NCBI RefSeq assembly: GCF_900113015.1
Contig: NZ_FONV01000033.1
Span: forward strand, 1-54,475
DNA: 54,475 nt
Source of the DNA: Actinoplanes philippinensis
Lineage (GTDB): Bacteria > Actinomycetota > Actinomycetes > Mycobacteriales > Micromonosporaceae
Reading direction: 5' to 3'
Shown here: piece by piece, positions 50,216 through 54,475 of the stretch
How positions within the stretch are numbered: position 1 is the first letter of the stretch
Layout of the letters: every line of letters begins with the position of its first letter
Translations under genes and position numbers: made by a program
The notes under the pieces: model-generated
Told to the model about the DNA's origin: nothing
Databases searched by the model: none
What the model saw: only the letters and a program-made list of their open reading frames with translations

Positions 50216-51004
50216 ATGAGAACGGCGCGTGTACCCGTACCCCTGCTGTTGCCTGCGGGTTTGGGGTTGATCTTCTTGCTCCTGCCGCTGGCCGGGCTGC
50301 TGGCGCGCACGCCGTGGTCGACGCTTCCGGCGCGGCTCGCCGAGCCGCGGGTGGTCGAGGCGCTGCGGCTGTCGCTGCTCACGTCGACGCTGGCGACGGT
50401 GTTGTGCCTGGTCCTGGGAGTGCCGCTGGCGTGGATGCTGGCCCGGGTGAGTTTTCCGGGCCGGCGTCTGGTCCGGGCGCTGATCACCGTGCCGCTGGTG
50501 CTGCCCCCGGTCGTCGGGGGCATCGCGCTGCTGCTGGCGCTGGGCCGGCGCGGGCTGGCCGGGCAGTGGCTGGACGCGACGTTCGGAATCACGCTGCCGT
50601 TCACCACCGCCGGAGTGGTGATCGCCGAGTCGTTCGTGGCGCTGCCGTTCCTGGTGATCGCGGTCGAGGGGGCGCTGCGCGGCGCCGACAGCCGGTTCGA
50701 GGAGGCCGCCGCCACGCTCGGGTCGACCCGCTGGACGACCTTCACCCACGTGACGTTGCCGCTGGTGGCACCGGGGATCGCGGCGGGCGCGGTGCTGTGC
50801 TGGGCGCGCGCGCTGGGCGAGTTCGGGGCGACGATCACGTTCGCGGGAAACTATCCGGGCATCACCCAGACGATGCCGCTCGCCGTCTACCAGACGATGG
50901 AGAGCGGTGACCTGGAGGGAGCGGTCGTGCTCAGCCTGATCCTGCTGGTCGTCTCGGTCGCGATCCTGGCCGGGCTGCGCGACCGCTGGCTGACCGCGCC
51001 GTGA
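50216..51004 (+). CDS. modB: Molybdate ABC transporter permease
   Basis: This 262-aa integral membrane protein has about six helices. The cytoplasmic EAA loop appears as EEAAATLGSTRWTTFTHVTL, which docks onto ModC. Typical ModB segments are LRLSLLTSTLATVLCLVLG, VLPPVVGGIALLLALGRRG and ARALGEFGATITFAGNYPG. It forms the molybdate channel. Its stop overlaps the modC start by 4 bases. Confidence 0.93.
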   Translation: MRTARVPVPLLLPAGLGLIFLLLPLAGLLARTPWSTLPARLAEPRVVEALRLSLLTSTLATVLCLVLGVPLAWMLARVSFPGRRLVRALITVPLVLPPVVGGIALLLALGRRGLAGQWLDATFGITLPFTTAGVVIAESFVALPFLVIAVEGALRGADSRFEEAAATLGSTRWTTFTHVTLPLVAPGIAAGAVLCWARALGEFGATITFAGNYPGITQTMPLAVYQTMESGDLEGAVVLSLILLVVSVAILAGLRDRWLTAP

Positions 51005-52047
51005 CCGCGCTTCTGGACGCCCGCCTGGTCGTTCGGCGGGGCACGTTTCTGCTGGACATCGAGTTGCGGATCGCTCCCGGCGAGACGGTCGCGCTGCTCG
51101 GGCCGAACGGCGCGGGCAAGACCACCGCGCTGCGGGCCCTCGCCGGTCTCGCTGCGCTCGACGACGGCCACCTGCGGCTCGACGGCCGCGACATCCGCGA
51201 CGACCCGCCGGAACGGCGTCCGATCGGCGTCGTCTTCCAGGACTACCTGCTGTTTCCGCACCTCACCGCCCGCGACAACGTGGCCTTCGGCCCACGACGG
51301 CAAGGTCAGGATCGCAAGCAGGCGTACGGGGTGGCCGACCGCTGGCTCGACCGGGTCGGACTCGCCGACCACGGGCGCCGCAAGCCCCGCCACCTGTCCG
51401 GTGGTCAGGCGCAGCGGGTCGCGCTGGCCCGGGCGCTGGCCGTCGACCCGACCCTGCTGCTGCTCGACGAGCCGCTCGCCGCCCTGGACGCCCGGACCCG
51501 GCTGGAGACCCGCGGTGAGCTGCGCCGGCACCTGTCCGCGCATCCCGGCGCGACCCTGCTCGTCACCCACGATCCGCTGGACGCGCTGGTGCTCGCCGAC
51601 CGTCTCGTCATCGTCGAACAGGGCCGGGTCGTGCAGGAAGGCGACGCGGCGACGATCACCGCCCGGCCGCGCACCGACTACGTGGCCCGACTCGTCGGGC
51701 TCAACCTCTACCGCGGCCACGGCGACGGGCACACCGTGACGATCACCGACGGGTTCGCGCTGACCAGCACCGACAGTGTCGACGGGGACGCGTTCGTGGC
51801 GTTCCCGCCGGCGGCGGTCGCCCTGCACCCGGCCCGGCCGGACGGCAGCCCGCGCAACACCTGGCCGGCCGTCCTCGCCGACGTGCAGCGCCACGGCGAC
51901 AACCTGCGGGTCCGGCTCGACGGGCCGATCAGCGTGGCCGCCGACATCACCCCGGCCGCAGCCGCCCACCTGCACCTCGAACCGGGCCGGGAGCTGTGGG
52001 TGGCGGTCAAAGCGGCCGAGACGCGTGCCTATCCCGGTGACGGCTGA
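51001..52047 (+). CDS. modC: Molybdate ABC transporter ATP-binding protein
   Basis: This 348-aa ATPase has Walker A GPNGAGKTTALRAL, Q-loop VVFQDYLLFPHLT, signature LSGGQAQRVALARALAVDP, Walker B LLLLDEPLAALD and H-loop LLVTHDPLDALVLAD. A C-terminal TOBE domain (about 275-345) that can bind molybdate and regulate transport follows. It starts at a GTG overlapping modB. It is the last gene of the operon and is followed at once by a strong hairpin. Confidence 0.93.
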   Translation: MTALLDARLVVRRGTFLLDIELRIAPGETVALLGPNGAGKTTALRALAGLAALDDGHLRLDGRDIRDDPPERRPIGVVFQDYLLFPHLTARDNVAFGPRRQGQDRKQAYGVADRWLDRVGLADHGRRKPRHLSGGQAQRVALARALAVDPTLLLLDEPLAALDARTRLETRGELRRHLSAHPGATLLVTHDPLDALVLADRLVIVEQGRVVQEGDAATITARPRTDYVARLVGLNLYRGHGDGHTVTITDGFALTSTDSVDGDAFVAFPPAAVALHPARPDGSPRNTWPAVLADVQRHGDNLRVRLDGPISVAADITPAAAAHLHLEPGRELWVAVKAAETRAYPGDG

Positions 52048-52072
52048 GGCCGGCGCCCGCTCGGCGCCGGCC
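52048..52072. terminator. Strong hairpin after modC
   Basis: GGCCGGCGCC (52048-52057) and GGCGCCGGCC (52063-52072) are exact complements with a 5-base loop. An extra A-T pair at the base is followed by TTCTC. It lies between modC and the convergent secreted-protein gene (stop at 52084) and can serve both. Confidence 0.8.
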
Positions 52073-52083
52073 TTCTCACCGGG

Positions 52084-52641
52084 TCAGACCCGGCACTGCC
52101 AGGTGGAGGCGTCGTAGAAGTTCACGAACCGGTCCAGCTTGGCGTAACCGTGGGTGAGGGTGTTGCACGCCGCGGCGATGTCGATGTCGTAGTAGGTCGG
52201 GCCGGCCCGGCTGTACTGGACGCAGTGCCAGTCGTAGACGGTCGTGCCGAGCAGGGCGGCGTCGCTGTAGCCCTTGCCGGTGCAGTAGTCGGCGAAGACC
52301 GGGGTGACCACGTCACGCTGGACCAGCCAGCAGCGCACCGACGCCGGGTCGTGGAAGTCGCCGATCCGGTCGACGGCGTAGTCGGAGGCGTACGTCCACC
52401 GGCAGGCCGCGTCGAAGGCGAGGTCACCCTGCTGCCCGCTGCCGCTGACACAGTGCCAGTCGTACGCCGTCGGCCCGGTCAGGGTGGCGTCGGCATATCC
52501 GATCGACCGGCAGTAGGCGCCCAGGTCGAGCCCGCCGAGGTCGGTGGGCGGGGGAGGAGACGCCGAGGCCGGCCCGGCGACCGCCAGAACACCGGCGAAC
52601 CCGACGAGCAGGGCGAGCAAGAACTTGCTGACAGAGCGCAT
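52084..52641 (-). CDS. Secreted protein with a duplicated cysteine-containing domain
   Basis: This 185-aa protein has a signal peptide (FLLALLVGFAGVLAVAGPAS, cleavage near ASA-SP at about 29). Two tandem units of about 70 residues follow, each beginning YCxxxGYxDAxLxG, then YDWHC, then an ACxxxY segment, and ending in an FxDPAS/FYDAS W/RCW-type motif with a fourth Cys. The conserved cysteines suggest two disulfide-stabilised modules. The family is unknown to me; such Trp/Cys modules resemble actinobacterial extracellular repeats. The ATG at 52641 places the signal peptide at the N-terminus. Confidence 0.75.
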   Translation of the reverse strand: MRSVSKFLLALLVGFAGVLAVAGPASASPPPPTDLGGLDLGAYCRSIGYADATLTGPTAYDWHCVSGSGQQGDLAFDAACRWTYASDYAVDRIGDFHDPASVRCWLVQRDVVTPVFADYCTGKGYSDAALLGTTVYDWHCVQYSRAGPTYYDIDIAAACNTLTHGYAKLDRFVNFYDASTWQCRV

Positions 52642-52691
52642 AGCTCTCCCGAGATGACGATGGTCCGGCTGAACAGGACGAACCAGCCGGA

Positions 52692-52756
52692 GCCTCCTCA
52701 GTGGAGGAGGCAGGGTCAGCTTAGTGAGGATCGATGCATTTGCAAGTTCTTGCATC
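52692..52756. promoter_or_regulatory. Hairpin and nested palindrome in a divergent promoter region
   Basis: GCCTCCTC-AGTG-GAGGAGGC (52692-52711) is an exact 8-bp stem-loop. At 52733-52756, GATGCA and TGCATC flank an inner dyad TGCAAG-TT-CTTGCA (52741-52754). Both dyads lie between divergent genes starting at 52641 and 52794 and are candidate operators. Confidence 0.55.
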
Positions 52757-52793
52757 GGTTGCTTTATTGTTTCGTACGTTAGAGTTCGCCTCC

Positions 52794-53189
52794 GTGACAT
52801 CGACCTCGCTGCCGTTCCGTATCGAGCAGACCCGGAGACTGCTCCGGCTCCAGCCCGTGCTCAACATGGTGGGGATCCTGTTCCTGATCCTCATGGTGGT
52901 GAACTCCGGGCCCGCGTCGACGCCCGGCGACGGTGTCGCCGTGTACACGGTCCTCGGCGGGCTGCTCCTCGGCGGCCTGCTGTCGGCTGTGGCAGCGAAG
53001 GGGTTCGCGGGCGGCCGGGCGTCCGCCTGGTTTCTGGCGCTGCTGGCCCAGCCGCTCGTGATGGTCGCCGTGTGGGGCGGGTGGCGGCTCGACCTCACCC
53101 TGCGGGTAGGTATCCTGCTCACCCTGGTCCTGGCTGGACGGATCACCGCCAACCTGCTGCGCGCTCAGGTCCGCGACTACTTCTTCTGA
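52794..53189 (+). CDS. Small membrane protein, four helices
   Basis: This 131-aa hydrophobic protein has about four transmembrane helices (VLNMVGILFLILMVV, YTVLGGLLLGGLLSAVA, FLALLAQPLVMVAVWGGW and GILLTLVLAGRITANLL) and a short basic N-terminus. It resembles the many unnamed small integral membrane proteins of actinomycetes. No functional motif is seen. A TACGTT -10-like sequence lies about 15 bases before the GTG start. Confidence 0.7.
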   Translation: MTSTSLPFRIEQTRRLLRLQPVLNMVGILFLILMVVNSGPASTPGDGVAVYTVLGGLLLGGLLSAVAAKGFAGGRASAWFLALLAQPLVMVAVWGGWRLDLTLRVGILLTLVLAGRITANLLRAQVRDYFF

Positions 53190-53251
53190 AATCCGTCGCC
53201 ACGCTGCCGTCGCCGTGCTGACGCAGCGGATCATCGAAGAAGGAGTTCGCG

Positions 53252-53656
53252 TTGTCCGGGTCGGAGCAGAACCCGGACATCACGGCGTCGGACCGGCGCG
53301 GGTTCCTGCGGCAGCGGTTGTTCGGCCTCGTGCGGTTCGTTCAGCGGCCGCCGTACGGCGTGTGGTCGCCCTCGGATCTGCCAGGTGCGGCGTTGGACCG
53401 GCCTCGGGTCGTTGCGTCGGGGTTCGCTTGGCGGACCTTGCCGTGCGTCGGCTTGCGGTTGGCTTGGCGGGCCCTGCCTCGGGCCGGCTTGCGGTTTGCT
53501 TCGCGTGGGCCTTTCCTTGCGCTGGCCAGCGGTTCGCTCCATGTGGGCCTTGCATTGCTGTCCTGTGCTGGCGCCCTTGCCCTTCTGTCCCATCGGGCGC
53601 GGCGGCCTCCTTGCTTCGTCAGGCCTCGCTTCGCGCTGTGTCGGTGTTGCCAATAG
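53252..53656 (+). CDS. Hypothetical protein whose 3' half is repeat-derived (possible degraded gene)
   Basis: A TTG start behind GAAGGAG opens a frame whose first 45 residues read like a genuine, acidic-basic small protein (SEQNPDITASDRRGFLRQRL, then VQRPPYGVWSPSDLPG). The remaining residues are an Ala/Leu/Arg/Trp-rich translation of a degenerate tandem repeat of about 40 bases (LAWRALPRAGLRFASRGP type). I suspect a short original gene whose stop was lost or displaced by repeat expansion. Function unknown. Confidence 0.45.
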   Translation: MSGSEQNPDITASDRRGFLRQRLFGLVRFVQRPPYGVWSPSDLPGAALDRPRVVASGFAWRTLPCVGLRLAWRALPRAGLRFASRGPFLALASGSLHVGLALLSCAGALALLSHRARRPPCFVRPRFALCRCCQ

Positions 53657-53778
53657 CCCGTCGGCACCCGACTTTCCCTGGCGTATCTTGCCGCGCGCGA
53701 CCCGCCATGCCTCGCCTCGCCCGGACCGCCAGCCCCCACCCCGCCCCTGCTCACCTGCCCCTTCTTCGGCTTGACCGT

Positions 53779-53935
53779 GATCGCCCCGGTCTTCTCGGGA
53801 TCATCCCGGCCCTATAGGGATCGACTCGGTCTTATGGGGTATTGCTCCCGATTTTATAGGATCGCTCCGGTCTTATCGGGTATCGCCTGGGCCTTATAGG
53901 GGATCGCCTGGGTCTTCCCGGGATCGCCGCCCGCC
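53779..53935. repeat. Iteron-like array of 20-22 bp units, seven copies
   Basis: Units start at about 53779, 53799, 53819, 53839, 53861, 53881 and 53903. The consensus is GATCGCCYCGGTCTTATAGG, with a conserved CTTATAGG-like, locally AT-rich core. Spacing is about two helical turns. Copies differ by several bases. There is no coding frame. The stretch 53936-54248 after it is pyrimidine-rich, with scattered CTTGCCTACCCCGGC copies and no gene. Confidence 0.7.
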
Positions 53936-54248
53936 CCGGCGTCGGCCTGCGCGGGCCGGCCCCTACCTGCCTCGGCTCGCTCCGTTTCACCTGCCCCGAG
54001 TCCGCGAGAGCCAGGCTTGCCTACCCCGGCCGCCAGGCACTGACCCGGCCTACCCCGGCTCGGTCCTGGCTTGCCTACCTCGTTAGCTCGCCCGGCGCCG
54101 CCATGGCCTGCCTGGCCGTGGCCCGCTTGCCTCTGCCGGCCGCACCCGTTCTTGCTCGCCAGCCAGCCCGCCCCGGCTCCTCGACCTCTCAAGCCCGCCT
54201 GGGTCCGTCTGCCTGGGCGGGCCTATCCGAGGCCGCCTGCCATTGGCC

Positions 54249-54380
54249 GGCCTTCCGGCCTTCCGGCCTTCCGGCCTTCCGGCCTTCCGGCCTTCCGGCC
54301 TTCCGGCCTTCCGGCCTTCCGGCCTTCCGGCCTTCCGGCCTTCCGGCCTTCCGGCCTTCCGGCCTTCCGGCCTTCCGGCC
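54249..54380. repeat. Perfect 8-bp microsatellite, 16.5 copies
   Basis: The unit GGCCTTCC repeats sixteen times without error (54249-54376), followed by a final GGCC. The unit is not a multiple of three. Because it contains no stop triplet on either strand, all frames stay open through it, which creates misleading ORFs. Confidence 0.97.
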
Positions 54381-54385
54381 CAGGG

Positions 54386-54475
54386 TCATTGCGTGTTCGG
54401 GTAGCTGCTGGTCACGGCCGTGATGAGGTCGTTTGAACGGCGGTCGGCGCGTCGGTTGGCGCGGGCGATGTTGGT
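54386..54475 (-). CDS. C-terminal end of a gene entering from the right edge
   Basis: A minus-strand frame open to the window edge encodes NIARANRRADRRSNDLITAV then TSSYPNTQ and a TGA at 54388-54386. Codon usage is mostly G/C-ending and composition is protein-like. It stops 6 bases before the microsatellite, so the repeat lies just behind a gene's 3' end. The product cannot be identified. Confidence 0.45.
   Translation of the reverse strand, partial: TNIARANRRADRRSNDLITAVTSSYPNTQ

Noticed and set aside
53779..54380. CRISPR array
   Set aside because: Units are contiguous without unique spacers and too short; no cas genes are present.
54071..54436. ORFs encoding AFRPSGLP or GRKAGRPE repeats
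   Set aside because: The 8-bp repeat lacks stop triplets in all frames, so open frames through it carry no evidence of coding.

Overview
The window is about 54 kb of very GC-rich DNA with near-saturated G/C third codon positions. It has many GTG/TTG starts, several apparently leaderless genes, and actinobacterial families (GlxA-type regulators, LuxR two-component pairs, MEDS/STAS/anti-sigma ATPase proteins, Excalibur proteins, a single-chain multidomain acyl-CoA carboxylase). A filamentous actinomycete, probably of the Micromonosporaceae (Actinoplanes-like), is the best guess. That is an inference from style and gene content, not from a marker gene. I saw no rRNA, tRNA, CRISPR array or intact transposon.

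Left third (1-23 kb): an APH-like kinase; a sigma factor/membrane protein pair; an alpha/beta hydrolase diverging from a GlxA regulator and a membrane-anchored DJ-1/PfpI protein; a double-GNAT protein; a decayed 1.1 kb stretch; a secreted hydrolase diverging from a histidine kinase/response regulator pair; the 1792-aa fused carboxylase; a MOSC protein interrupted by a 36-bp minisatellite; and a small alarmone synthetase overlapping a sugar-binding-protein-like GGDEF enzyme.

Middle (23-46 kb): an Excalibur protein; a tryptophan-rich repeat membrane protein; a four-gene run GNAT - MEDS/STAS - MEDS/ATPase - HAD; a divergent DoxX/HxlR pair; VOC and DinB proteins; a TetR - winged-helix - half-size pyruvate phosphate dikinase operon; an ABC-F gene preceded by a WhiB7-like promoter and a short ORF with the MRLR arrest motif; a chemoreceptor; an MMPL transporter with a degenerate ABC-ATPase-like tail, overlapping a YhgE/Pip-like protein; a MetE-like methyltransferase; a MerR-peroxiredoxin fusion; and a SnoaL-like protein.

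Right end (45.7-54.5 kb): a FAD/NAD(P)-binding oxidoreductase behind a short ORF with three consecutive Cys codons; a molybdate operon (HTH-TOBE regulator, modA, modB, modC) closed by a strong hairpin; a secreted protein with a duplicated cysteine domain; a small membrane protein; and a repeat-rich terminus with an iteron-like 20-bp array and a perfect 8-bp microsatellite. Gene fragments run off both ends.

The best candidates for undescribed biology are the two peptide-coded leader regions (Cys-Cys-Cys before the flavoprotein, MRLR before the ABC-F gene), the MMPL/pseudo-ATPase/YhgE exporter, the half-PPDK operon, the MerR-peroxiredoxin fusion, and the unusual density of minisatellites at or just after gene 3' ends. 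All functional calls come from reading the sequence; no database search was run.
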